In this document: positions 50,537-60,275 of the stretch, piece by piece
Layout: every line of letters begins with the position of its first letter
Position numbering within the stretch: the stretch's first letter is position 1
Source of the DNA: Thermoproteota archaeon
GTDB taxonomy: Archaea > Korarchaeota > JAOZGF01 > JAOZFZ01
Assembly (NCBI GenBank): GCA_027492035.1
Contig: JAOZFT010000004.1
Location: 473,249 to 537,248 of the forward strand
Length of the DNA: 64,000 nt
Reading direction: 5' to 3'
Notes under the pieces: generated by a model
Told to the model about the DNA's origin: nothing
Database searches by the model: none
Seen by the model: the letters and a program-made list of their open reading frames with translations, nothing else
Program-made: the position numbers and the translations under genes

Positions 50537-51333
50537 TAAAGGCGTTAACCATGAAAAATAACAATTCAGGCTTATTTAAAAGATTTAAAGGCTTTAAAAA
50601 CCACGAAATATTCCAAGACTTAAAAATACCTGGAAACATTTACTTCTTTGTTCGATGTGACGGAAGGAACTTCAAAAAACTCCTTAATGAATTAGGTTTC
50701 AGAAAACCTTTTGATGAAGATTTTATGAGAAAAATGGTTGAAACAGCTAAGGAAGTTTTCAGGGCAGGCTTCAACCCCCTCATAACTTATTTATTCTCTG
50801 ACGAAATAAATTTCCTTTTCTACAACCCCCCTTTCAAGGGGAGGCTTGAGAAATTAAACTCAATTATTCCAAGCATTTTGAGTAGCAAATTAGCCCTTCT
50901 TCTGAAAGAAAGAAATAATGAACCAATAGCTTTTGATGCGCGCCTAATCTTACTTGATAAAACAGAAATTATTAAGTACCTAAATTGGAGACAGAAAGAA
51001 GCATGGAGAAACCATAACAATAGTTACGCATTTTATCTCCTTCTTAGAAAGGGGTACACTAAAAAAGATGCCTCGAAAAAACTTCACAAACTAAAAACAG
51101 CTCAACTTCATGAACTTGTTTTTAATGAAGGGATAAACCTTGCAGAAACTCCGACTTGGCAACGGAAAGGGGTTTTAATTTACAAAAGAAAAGTAAGGAA
51201 GCAAGGTTTCAATCCTCTACTAAGAAAAAAGGTGGAGGTTGAACGTAAAATTGTATATGTAGAATTCAATCCTCCCCTTTTCGGCAGCGAAGAAGGATCA
51301 AACTTAATAAATTCAATTGTTTCATCTCCTTAA
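50533..51333 (+). CDS. Thg1-family tRNA(His) guanylyltransferase-like protein
   Basis: IYFFVRCDGRNFKKLL, KPFDEDFMRKMVETA, YLFSDEINFLF, GRLEKLNSIIPS; true start may be internal Met. Confidence 0.85.
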   Translation: MIKALTMKNNNSGLFKRFKGFKNHEIFQDLKIPGNIYFFVRCDGRNFKKLLNELGFRKPFDEDFMRKMVETAKEVFRAGFNPLITYLFSDEINFLFYNPPFKGRLEKLNSIIPSILSSKLALLLKERNNEPIAFDARLILLDKTEIIKYLNWRQKEAWRNHNNSYAFYLLLRKGYTKKDASKKLHKLKTAQLHELVFNEGINLAETPTWQRKGVLIYKRKVRKQGFNPLLRKKVEVERKIVYVEFNPPLFGSEEGSNLINSIVSSP

Positions 51334-51368
51334 CTTCAAAATCTAAAAAAGGGTGGAGGAAGGAGGTT

Positions 51369-52019
51369 TTGAGCATTAAAACAAGAATTATCGATTACTA
51401 TCTCACCTTTTTACATCAGTTTCAACCTAGGAGAACGGTTAAAATTTTGGGGAGAAAATTTATTGTATGCCCAAAAGTTTTCAGTCCCACAGGAGTAGTT
51501 TCTACAAGTTTCTTCATTAAACACATGAGAATAAAGGAGACAGATGTAGTAGCGGAAATAGGTTGCGGAGCAGGTGTCCTTTCAGTTTTTGCAGCCTTAA
51601 AAGCAAGAAAAGTTTTCGCTACGGACATAAATCCCTACGCTGTAAAATGCACGAAAATAAATGCTGAAATAAACTTTGTTAATGTTCATGTGAAACTCGG
51701 AGACCTGTTTACCCCCCTCCCTTCAAAGCTTAGATTCACCGTAGTAATAACCAATCCCCCTTATCTCCCACTTAGGCCGTTAACCTTGTTAGAGAAAGCA
51801 TGGTGCGGTGGGGAAAAACTAAATTTCTTAGAAAAATTTTTTAAGGAGGCACCTAAACATTTAAGCAAAAACGGAAACATACAATTTACAGCTTCAACTC
51901 TTTCCGGCATAGAAAGAGTTAAGGAATTACTGAGGAAGAGAAACTTTTCATATTCCATAATAGCTAAAACAAAAACACCTATCGATGAAATATACTTTTT
52001 TAAAGCATGGAGGAAATAA
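51369..52019 (+). CDS. HemK/PrmC-like class I SAM methyltransferase
   Basis: DVVAEIGCGAGVLSVFAALK, VVITNPPYLPL. Confidence 0.85.
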   Translation: MSIKTRIIDYYLTFLHQFQPRRTVKILGRKFIVCPKVFSPTGVVSTSFFIKHMRIKETDVVAEIGCGAGVLSVFAALKARKVFATDINPYAVKCTKINAEINFVNVHVKLGDLFTPLPSKLRFTVVITNPPYLPLRPLTLLEKAWCGGEKLNFLEKFFKEAPKHLSKNGNIQFTASTLSGIERVKELLRKRNFSYSIIAKTKTPIDEIYFFKAWRK

Positions 52020-52106
52020 AGAAGTTTTAAAGCTTTGCAGTGGAAGTATGGTACATTTAAAAACTTAAAATTTAAAAGAAGTAAAGAAGGGTGTGCGTGG
52101 CTGAAA

Positions 52107-52559
52107 ATGGAAAAATATGAAATAATAAGTATTCCCATTATAGTTGCTTTAACAATGCTTGGTTCACCTTTTCTAGGCGTCTTTGCAGCAGGTTTCTTAA
52201 TAGGTTTCGCCGGAAGAAGAGAAAATAAAATAAAAAACATCTTCTCTTCAATGTATCGTTCCTTTTTCTTCAGCACAATAGGTGCTGTTTGTTCAGTAGC
52301 TGTAGTGGGTGGTGCACTGTACATCAGTTTATTCATAATTGAAACAGTGAGGCTTTACCTCAGCATACCCCCCATTACTTTAGGGACTTTACCTCTAACA
52401 AAATTTTTCCTTGTTTCCTTTTTATCAGTGTCTATTATTTTAATGCTTCTGTCAGGAATAATTGGAGGACTAGGTGGAGCATTAGGTTTTTATGCCTCCA
52501 ATTACCTACTTTCACCTATCGAACACAATCCGGAAAAGGAAGAAAACACCTCAGACTAA
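52107..52559 (+). CDS. Small membrane protein (DUF5518-like), unknown function
   Basis: Hydrophobic helices with Gly-rich AAGFLIGFAG and GIIGGLGGALGFYAS; ORF track start 52035 is probably too far upstream. Confidence 0.55.
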   Translation: MEKYEIISIPIIVALTMLGSPFLGVFAAGFLIGFAGRRENKIKNIFSSMYRSFFFSTIGAVCSVAVVGGALYISLFIIETVRLYLSIPPITLGTLPLTKFFLVSFLSVSIILMLLSGIIGGLGGALGFYASNYLLSPIEHNPEKEENTSD

Positions 52560-52631
52560 AAACTTAATAATGCAGAGAAGTTTTCCTTTTTTTAAAAAAA
52601 GAAGAAGTGTAAATGAATGGAGTAAAGTAAA

Positions 52632-53756
52632 ATGTTAGTTTCTGATTTCCCAAAAAGAAAAGTACATAGAATAAATGGAAATAACACAGTTTCTGAAGCT
52701 ATAAGTTTAATGGAGAAAACGAGCCCAAGGGCACTTTTTGTTTTCGAAAACAAAACATTTAAGGGAGTTGTGACTCAAAAAGAACTTTTGGGGATAGTTA
52801 AACCCCATAAAACAAAAATTTCAGCTGTTTATAGGTCATCTCCAAAACTAAGCCCCTCCACCACGGTAGAAGAAGCAGCAAGGCTAATGGTGGAAAACGA
52901 CTTAGAGGTCTTACCATTAATGAAAAATAAACAAATAACTGGTGCAGTAGTCATTGATGACGTCTTAAAAGCCTTGGTGAAAGGAGAATTCCAAAGAGTG
53001 AAAATAAAGGAAATAGGGGAAAAAGAAGTTGTAACGGTAAATCCTCAAGATAAACTAATGAAGGCTTATGAAATGTTTAAAAAGTACCATTTCTCATGTT
53101 TACCGGTCACAAAAAACAAAAAATTAGTTGGGATCATAATCTACGACACTATTGCTCAAATATTCGGCAAGCCTCAATCAAGGCTTTCCTTCGGTGAATT
53201 TACAGGAGAAAAAATAAAACCTCTAGAAACACCTATCTTTTCAATTATAGATCCTGTCACAGCAACTAGTACAGGAGAATCCACTTTGAAAGAAGCAATA
53301 GATACAATGTTAAAAAATCACATTTCCCATTTAGTAATCACAGACACAAAGGGGAAAGTGCAAGGTATATTAACGAAAAAGGACGTGCTACGTTACATCT
53401 TAGCTAAGAAAGAAAAAAGGAAACTGAGAATCCAGTTTTCAGGGGACGTTGATAAAATAGAAGATTTACAAAAAGAAGAAGCGAAGTCTCTAGTGGAAAA
53501 ATTAAATACGAAAATAGGTGTCGAGCCAGGGAGCACAATGTTTGTAAATGTTAAAGTTAGAGGAACAAATGAAAACCCGCAATTCATTGTTAAACTAAGG
53601 CTTTCAACACCTAAATCAAGAATATCGGCCGAAGAAGTAAATTGGGCTTTTGACACAGCTTTTGAAACAGCTTTAAGCCGTATTGAAAGACAAGTACTGA
53701 AAAAATTAGGGAAGGAAAGAACTCTACATAGGCAAGAAACAAAAAGATATGTTTAA
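52632..53756 (+). CDS. Four-CBS-domain protein with C-terminal alpha/beta extension
   Basis: Repeated VSEAISLME/ VEEAARLMVENDLEVLPLM / KAYEMFKKYHFSCLPV / LKEAIDTMLKNHISHLVI CBS signatures; about 110-aa non-CBS tail. Confidence 0.85.
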   Translation: MLVSDFPKRKVHRINGNNTVSEAISLMEKTSPRALFVFENKTFKGVVTQKELLGIVKPHKTKISAVYRSSPKLSPSTTVEEAARLMVENDLEVLPLMKNKQITGAVVIDDVLKALVKGEFQRVKIKEIGEKEVVTVNPQDKLMKAYEMFKKYHFSCLPVTKNKKLVGIIIYDTIAQIFGKPQSRLSFGEFTGEKIKPLETPIFSIIDPVTATSTGESTLKEAIDTMLKNHISHLVITDTKGKVQGILTKKDVLRYILAKKEKRKLRIQFSGDVDKIEDLQKEEAKSLVEKLNTKIGVEPGSTMFVNVKVRGTNENPQFIVKLRLSTPKSRISAEEVNWAFDTAFETALSRIERQVLKKLGKERTLHRQETKRYV

Positions 53757-53789
53757 CAACCCAAAACTTAGGAGGAAGGTGTTTCCCAC

Positions 53790-54977
53790 TTGTCAAGTAA
53801 AGAAAACTATGAATTGAAACTTTTAAGTAAACTTGTTGAGTTTGACACAAACTCCATAGAAAAAAATTATGTTGAATGCTCTAAATTTATTGCTAAAGAG
53901 CTTGAAAGAATAGATTTAGAGACAGAAGTGATAGATCCACGTGAAAAGGGGGAAAGCAAGGTAACTATCCCAAACATTGTTTCAAGAATAAATGTTGGAG
54001 CTGAAAAAACAGTGGCAATAGCGGTACATTACGACGTGGTTCCAGCTGAAGGAAAATGGAAATATCCCCCCTTTAAATTAACAGTGGAAAACGGAAAAGC
54101 TTATGGAAGAGGTGCTTCAGATGATAAAGGATCAATTGCCGCTTTGATTGCAGCCATTAAAGAAATAAACTTAAAGAAACTAAAATATAACGTGGTAATG
54201 TTAGTAACAGCTGAAGAAGAAGTTGGAGGGAAACTGGGTTTAGGTTACACACTAAAAAACTTGAAAGAAAAAATAGATTACGCCATTATACTTGACGCAA
54301 GTCCCTTATTCGTCAGTGTAGGAGCCAGTGGAATAATATGGGGCAAAATATTGGTTAAAGGTAGAGGAGGACATGCCGGTTATCCCTTCAAAGCCGACAA
54401 TCCAATAATGAAGGCTTCAAAAATAATTCTTAAACTTGAAAAATACAGAGAAAAAATTGCTAAAAAGAAAAGTAAAATCAAAGCTCCACCTGGTACCCCA
54501 TCCAGAAACCTTTACCCTAGATTCACCGTAACAATGGTTAAGGCATGGGAGAAAGAGAATGTTATTCCTTCAACATGTGAACTTCGATTTGACAGGAGAT
54601 TAATACCTGAAGAAAGGAAAGAAGAAGTAGTTAAGGAATTAGAGCAAGAAATAAATAAAATAGGCAATGAATTAAATGTTGAGGCAGAATTCACAGTTTT
54701 AAGCAAAGGAAACGGTTACGCTACAGACCCAAACCTTTCTTTCGTTAAAGAATTTAAGGGAGTAGTGGAAAAGGTAACAGGTGAAAAAATTCCACTTTGC
54801 GGTGAACTAGGGGGAAATGATGGACATTTCTTTGCTAAAAGGAAGATTCCAGTGATATGTTTTGGAAACATTAGGCCCAGCAATAACATTCACACAGTGA
54901 ACGAACACGTAAACCTTTCTGATCTTAAACTCGTGAAAAACGTGATCATAAACTTCCTTCAGCTAAAAACACTTTAA
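53790..54977 (+). CDS. M20-family peptidase (ArgE/DapE/ACY1-like)
   Basis: AIAVHYDVVPAEGKWKYPPF, YGRGASDDKGSIAALI, VTAEEEVGG; TTG start. Confidence 0.93.
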   Translation: MSSKENYELKLLSKLVEFDTNSIEKNYVECSKFIAKELERIDLETEVIDPREKGESKVTIPNIVSRINVGAEKTVAIAVHYDVVPAEGKWKYPPFKLTVENGKAYGRGASDDKGSIAALIAAIKEINLKKLKYNVVMLVTAEEEVGGKLGLGYTLKNLKEKIDYAIILDASPLFVSVGASGIIWGKILVKGRGGHAGYPFKADNPIMKASKIILKLEKYREKIAKKKSKIKAPPGTPSRNLYPRFTVTMVKAWEKENVIPSTCELRFDRRLIPEERKEEVVKELEQEINKIGNELNVEAEFTVLSKGNGYATDPNLSFVKEFKGVVEKVTGEKIPLCGELGGNDGHFFAKRKIPVICFGNIRPSNNIHTVNEHVNLSDLKLVKNVIINFLQLKTL

Positions 54978-55445
54978 TTTGGTACATTTCAACATTTATG
55001 TGTCATGAGCACTTAAGAATTCATACATCCTTTACACTCTCTCTTAATTAACCTATGTCCCCCTTTGTTTCAATTCTCCCTTGAACTTTTCGCTTCTTGC
55101 CCACATCTGGAGATATCTGGCACTAGCGCTAAAGACTCATAACTCCCTTTTTTCCGTAATCCTCTTCATCAAAAAATCAATATAAGCCAATATAAATCCA
55201 CCATGAAACACCTGCAGAAACTTACTAATTCTGAAACTGTTTCTTTGCCCTTCTCACTTGCACTCCATCCACTTTTAAAGTTTTTGAAACATTCCTCCTT
55301 GATTACTTGATGTTACAGGATGGTTTGTGTTTAAAAAGATCTGCAGAAAACATTCTAAATTTACGAAAAATTGAAAAACATGTTCATTCTACTTAAGAAG
55401 AATAATTTCTTAGAGAAATGCAAAGAAGAAGTAAGAAGTGATGTT

Positions 55446-56201
55446 ATGTCCTATGCAATAGAGGTCAGGGATCTAACAAGGAAATATGGGGAACTTGTGG
55501 CGGTTGATCATATCAGCTTTCAAGTTGAAGAAGGGGAGCTGTTCGGTTTTCTAGGTCCTAATGGGGCAGGGAAAACCACAACCATTAAAATACTTACGGG
55601 CATCATAAAACCCACTTCTGGCTCCGCCAAAATCTACGGTTATGATTTATTAGAAAACCCGTTGAAAGTAAAGAGTATCATAGGTTACACACCAGAATAC
55701 CCAATCCTCTACGATACATTAACAGCTAGGGAGTTCCTAGATTTCGTGGCAGCTCTTCACAATGTGCCTCGAACACATAGAGCTGAGAGGGTTCAGGAGA
55801 TAATCGACCTCTTTGGGTTAACAGATGAGGCGGATCAACAATTGAAAAGTTTCTCAAAGGGGATGAAGAGAAAAGTAACTTTAGCAGCTGCTTTCATTCA
55901 TAGACCCAAGCTTGTTTTTTTGGATGAACCAACAATGGGTCTAGATGCCAAAACAGCTCGCTTTATTAAGGATTTATTGAAGGAATTTGTAAAGCTGGGT
56001 AAAACCGTCTTTATGACCACTCATGTGTTAGAGATAGCTGAAAAAATTTGTGAAAAAGTTGCAATAATAAATAGGGGGAAGATAATCGCTATAGGCACCC
56101 TAAATGAGCTTAGAGCAAAAGAAAAACTTTATAGTTTGGAAGATATATTCCTTAAATTGACTGGAAGCCTTGAAGAGAAAGACTTAGCTAAATATCTTTA
56201 A
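55446..56201 (+). CDS. ABC transporter ATP-binding protein
   Basis: GFLGPNGAGKTTTIKILTG, KSFSKGMKRKVTLAAA, LVFLDEPTMGLD; internal Met at 55446 preferred over track start 55371. Confidence 0.93.
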   Translation: MSYAIEVRDLTRKYGELVAVDHISFQVEEGELFGFLGPNGAGKTTTIKILTGIIKPTSGSAKIYGYDLLENPLKVKSIIGYTPEYPILYDTLTAREFLDFVAALHNVPRTHRAERVQEIIDLFGLTDEADQQLKSFSKGMKRKVTLAAAFIHRPKLVFLDEPTMGLDAKTARFIKDLLKEFVKLGKTVFMTTHVLEIAEKICEKVAIINRGKIIAIGTLNELRAKEKLYSLEDIFLKLTGSLEEKDLAKYL

Positions 56202-56222
56202 AAAAAGGCGCAGGCGGGATAA

Positions 56223-57890
56223 ATGATCAATTGGGAAACAGTTTTTAATTTGGTAAACGTTGAAGCTAAATTTCTTCTCAGGCAAAATCCTTACGGGAGA
56301 AAGATGAGTGTTTTTTTAATAATGTTTATGAACGCAATTTTTTCTTTTCTACTTGGTTTGGCGGGTTTAGGCGTCAATTTCTTGTTGAAAGCGGGGATTC
56401 TTCCCAAGGAGCTGATTTCAAACATGGTTTTAGTAGCCATGAACATTTTACTATTTGTGGTGTTTTTCTTCGGTGTTATTGAATCTTTAGCTGTTTTTTC
56501 AAGGGATTCCGACCTTTACATCCTCACACCTTCCCCTGTCAATGTAAGCGACATAGTATTGGGGAAAACCCTGTGGATTTATTTCTCTTTCCTAATTTAT
56601 GTTTTAGCATCTGTTTCTGTTTTTTTCGCTTTTTTAACTGAATTCCTTGGTTATTTATGGTTTTTGGGGGTTTTTCTAAGTTCTTTAACAGTTATTTTTA
56701 TAGGGTCCTGTTTCTCTGTTTTAGTTGGAATCTTACTTCTAAAACTTATAACCCCGAAAAAATTGAAAAATAAGCTTTACGTTCTGATTTCCTTCCTTTC
56801 TATATTTACCTATTTTATTTTTCAATTTTCTATCGGTAAATTTGCTGAGAAACCTCATGAATTAATTAGTTTTCTCACTTTTAATCCGAAAAGCTTGTTT
56901 CTTTACTTATCTCCGGCTTCTTGGAGTTACTTATTTACAAATGGGCTACTGAGCTTTTCGTTAACAGCTTTGACAGGTTTCCTGGGTTTAACGTTTTTCG
57001 CACTCCTTTCCTTCGAAATAAGTTACCTCTTCTCCACTAAAAATTATCAATCAATCCTTTATGGTTTAGATTTGGTTCCTGTAAAAACTTTAAAGAAAAA
57101 GCAAGTGGTAAAGTATCCTCTACACTTTTTAAAATATTTAATAAACGAAAAAACATATTTTTTCTTCCTTAATGAAGCGAAGTTCACGAAAAGAGACGTT
57201 TACCGCCTAATGAATCTTTTAATGTCAACCATATGGATAATTTTCGCTTTAATCCCTATTTTTTCAAGTGGGCCAACTTCAACGAACACATCTTTTGCTA
57301 CTCATAAGTTGCCCATGTCCTTTTTTTTGGGAATGATTGGTCTTGTTTCGTTAGTTGTGGGGATCCTTGCTGCTCAAAGTATAGGGTTTGAAGGAGACGC
57401 CTTCCAAGTAATTAAATCCTTACCAGTAAAAGGTAAAAACGTAGTTGTAGGTAAATGGCTATTTTATTTATTTTCAGCCCTAATTCTTTTAGTTATAAAT
57501 TTCCTCCTCATCTCAGTGATTTTTTCAAAAGTTTTTTCAGTAACCTTTAAATTATCTGTTACTCTTTTAACGTTTATATCTTTAGTTATAGGGTCAATAG
57601 GGGTTGTTTCATTTAACATGTTTGTAGCTGTTTCTTTTCCTAACTTTAAAGGAGTCACCACTTCCTTTTTCGGTTCAAGAAGGCAAGGTGTAACGTTTAT
57701 AGGAGGCTTACTTTCCACCTTCCTCCCAATGGCTCTCTTTTTCTTTCCTTTCCTCCTTTACCCCCTCATAACCACATTTATTAATTTACCTGAGTGGTTA
57801 CTGCTTTTGCCAGGGTTTATCATGTTTATTATTGGTTTAATAGCTTTTAAAGCAGCCTTTAAAAGAGTGGAAGAGTTAGAAGTCAAATAG
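56223..57890 (+). CDS. ABC-2-type transporter permease
   Basis: About a dozen hydrophobic segments; directly downstream of the ABC ATPase. Confidence 0.8.
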   Translation: MINWETVFNLVNVEAKFLLRQNPYGRKMSVFLIMFMNAIFSFLLGLAGLGVNFLLKAGILPKELISNMVLVAMNILLFVVFFFGVIESLAVFSRDSDLYILTPSPVNVSDIVLGKTLWIYFSFLIYVLASVSVFFAFLTEFLGYLWFLGVFLSSLTVIFIGSCFSVLVGILLLKLITPKKLKNKLYVLISFLSIFTYFIFQFSIGKFAEKPHELISFLTFNPKSLFLYLSPASWSYLFTNGLLSFSLTALTGFLGLTFFALLSFEISYLFSTKNYQSILYGLDLVPVKTLKKKQVVKYPLHFLKYLINEKTYFFFLNEAKFTKRDVYRLMNLLMSTIWIIFALIPIFSSGPTSTNTSFATHKLPMSFFLGMIGLVSLVVGILAAQSIGFEGDAFQVIKSLPVKGKNVVVGKWLFYLFSALILLVINFLLISVIFSKVFSVTFKLSVTLLTFISLVIGSIGVVSFNMFVAVSFPNFKGVTTSFFGSRRQGVTFIGGLLSTFLPMALFFFPFLLYPLITTFINLPEWLLLLPGFIMFIIGLIAFKAAFKRVEELEVK

Positions 57891-57923
57891 CAACTTTTTC
57901 AAGGGAAAGAGGAAGAAAATAAG

Positions 57924-58334
57924 ATGAGTAAAGGAGTAGATATAACGTTTTTGAAGGGGGAAAAAATCAAGAGATCTTGTGAAGCAAACTTTTATTCAAA
58001 ACCTAATTTCTTCGCACAAACAGGGATAGGAAGGGTCTATTTAACAAATAAAAGACTAATTTTAGCAATGAGGAAATCAAGTTTGAAAAGGTGGTTAGTG
58101 ATGGGTTTCTTGACATTGTTGTTCAAAAAGGTAATTTATATCCCCCATAGCGACATAGTTAATGTTTCTCTAATCAAATCTTTCAAAACAAGTTTGATAG
58201 GTCTGACTTTTATAGGTGAAGGAGGGGGGAAAGAAAAAATTTACCTAGAACTCTCTCTACAGAGTTCAAGAAACAACTTGGAAAAGAAAAGAAAGGAATG
58301 GTTTAGGGAATTAAAGAAGATTTCGAAGAATTAA
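57924..58334 (+). CDS. GRAM/PH-like domain protein
   Basis: GIGRVYLTNKRLILAMRKS...IYIPHSDIVNVSLIKSFKTSLIGLTF resembles PH/GRAM fold pattern. Confidence 0.6.
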   Translation: MSKGVDITFLKGEKIKRSCEANFYSKPNFFAQTGIGRVYLTNKRLILAMRKSSLKRWLVMGFLTLLFKKVIYIPHSDIVNVSLIKSFKTSLIGLTFIGEGGGKEKIYLELSLQSSRNNLEKKRKEWFRELKKISKN

Positions 58335-58371
58335 AAATAGCTCTTAAAGACTCCTTTTTTAACTAATTTTT

Positions 58372-58974
58372 TTAAATGCTTCCCCAAACTTGTTTGAAAT
58401 ACTCCTCTTCAATTTCTCCTACTTTTTTACTTATGAGTAAAAGGCTTGCCTCATGGTTCCTAGTCATTGCGTAATAACTAAAATTATGGGAACCTACAAT
58501 TACAATATACCCGTCAATTATTATTAGTTTATCATGTGTAATTTTTGATTTTTCATCCCACTTTACATTTACCCCCTCCTTTTCTAACCAATTGTAAGTG
58601 TCTTTATTTGGAGCGACAGACCCCTCAAGTATCACTTTAACATCCAACCCCTCTTCTGATTTATTAATTAAGTACCCAGCCACTATATCTGGTGGTCTTT
58701 CAGGGGGTCCAGCTTCGTTGTATGTCTTAAATTCGTAAATAATTATGTGTATGGACTTGTTTGCTTTGGAAAGCCAATGTGTTAAATTCAAGAAATAACT
58801 TTGGTCATTTAAAACCTTGACTGTAGCGTTTCCGCTGCAGCGTAAGTATTTGTTTCTGTAACTTAAAGCCTCCTTTTTGAACTCTATAGATTTCTCATAA
58901 AAGTAAGCAGTAGTGAACAATAAGAAAAAAACAATCATCAGAAGGAATGAATTAAAGGTTTTCCTTCTTGCCAA
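58372..58974 (-). CDS. Membrane-anchored phospholipase D-like nuclease (single HKD)
   Basis: ITHDKLIIIDGYIVIVGSHNFS (HxKx4D); N-terminal hydrophobic anchor. Confidence 0.85.
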   Translation of the reverse strand: MARRKTFNSFLLMIVFFLLFTTAYFYEKSIEFKKEALSYRNKYLRCSGNATVKVLNDQSYFLNLTHWLSKANKSIHIIIYEFKTYNEAGPPERPPDIVAGYLINKSEEGLDVKVILEGSVAPNKDTYNWLEKEGVNVKWDEKSKITHDKLIIIDGYIVIVGSHNFSYYAMTRNHEASLLLISKKVGEIEEEYFKQVWGSI

Positions 58975-58991
58975 AGAAACCCCCCTTTTCC

Positions 58992-60074
58992 TTAAAAGCT
59001 CCAGTAATCAGCCAACTTGTTTTTTAATTCATTAAAAACTCTTTCAGCTTTATTTAAAACATTTTCAGAAGAAAAAGTTTCCTTTTCAGGAACATTGTAA
59101 GGTATGTCTGCCATCACTGACACAGAAGCAAGTAAAGAAGATTTTAAACCTTTACCGTAACCTCCCTCCAGAGTAGCTGCAAATCTTCCGCTACATTTCT
59201 CAACTGCTATTTCCAAACCTTTCTTAAAAGCTAGTTTGTAACCATTCGCTGACAAATTCATGTCTGTTATTGGATCAGCTTTATGTGCGTCAAAACCTGC
59301 AGAAACAAGTACAAATTGGGGTGAAAACTGTTCAGCAACTGGCAAAATTATTTCCTCTAAGGCCCTCTCATAAACATCATCTCCTGTCTTTGGTGGGAGA
59401 GGTATGTTTATGTTGAATCCCTCCCCCTCATTGGACCCTATTTCGTCTGTGAAGCCTGTGCCGGGGTAAAGGGTTCTTGGATCTTGGTGAAGACTTATGA
59501 ATAGAACATCTGGTCGATTATAGAATATTTCCTCGGTTCCATTACCGTGGTGGCAGTCCACATCCAAAATTAAAACCCTTTTAATTCCTCTATTCCTCAC
59601 TAAATTCTCAGCAGCTATTGCAATGTTGTTAAATACGCAGAAACCGGCTGTAGGGGCGTGTAAAGCCTTTCCATTAAAGCCTGCATGATGACCTGGTGGC
59701 CTAACTAAAGCAAAACCATTTAAGAACTTCTTTTTCAATATTAAATCCGTTAACCCAGTCAATCCCCCTGCTGCATATAATGCAGCTTCAAAACTTCCTG
59801 GAGAGACAGGAGTGTCACCGTCAAGATATCCTCCTCTTTCTGTCGTAAATTTTACAAATTCTACGTAATCTTCCTCATGTACAAGAAGAATATCTTTTAA
59901 AGAAGCCTTTTCAGGTTTTTGTAAAGTGCACCCTTTCTCAAAAAAATTTTGGCTTCCTAATGCATCTAAAGCGTCTATGAGCCTCTTTGGTGATTCAGGG
60001 TGAAATGAGCCTGTCTCATGTTTCAGGTAAATTTCATCATAAACTATAGCTGTTTTTTCCATGTTTAAAAACAC
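58992..60074 (-). CDS. Histone deacetylase/acetylpolyamine amidohydrolase superfamily
   Basis: FALVRPPGHHAG, VLILDVDCHHGNGTEEIFY, LEGGYGKG. Confidence 0.93.
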   Translation of the reverse strand: MFLNMEKTAIVYDEIYLKHETGSFHPESPKRLIDALDALGSQNFFEKGCTLQKPEKASLKDILLVHEEDYVEFVKFTTERGGYLDGDTPVSPGSFEAALYAAGGLTGLTDLILKKKFLNGFALVRPPGHHAGFNGKALHAPTAGFCVFNNIAIAAENLVRNRGIKRVLILDVDCHHGNGTEEIFYNRPDVLFISLHQDPRTLYPGTGFTDEIGSNEGEGFNINIPLPPKTGDDVYERALEEIILPVAEQFSPQFVLVSAGFDAHKADPITDMNLSANGYKLAFKKGLEIAVEKCSGRFAATLEGGYGKGLKSSLLASVSVMADIPYNVPEKETFSSENVLNKAERVFNELKNKLADYWSF

Positions 60075-60275
60075 CAGGTAAGAGAAGAAAAATTTTCAGC
60101 AACACTCATTTGTGAAAACTAAGGGGTTTTTAAAAATTTTTATCCTCGGGACTTCTTATAATAGGGGAGGACTTTTAATTTTAAATGTGCCTAATCCGAG
60201 TGGGAAAACCTGTTTTCGGTTTATAAGGTTATGTTGATGACTAGTCTCAGAGGAAACATTAACTTTTCCTTATGG

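Noticed and set aside
51761-52336. 191-aa minus-strand ORF
   Set aside because: Antisense to the methyltransferase and membrane protein genes; no recognisable domain
60075-60275. Possible C/D-box sRNA (TTGATGACTAG near 60231)
   Set aside because: C-box purine and a proper D box are missing; could not build a convincing K-turn pair
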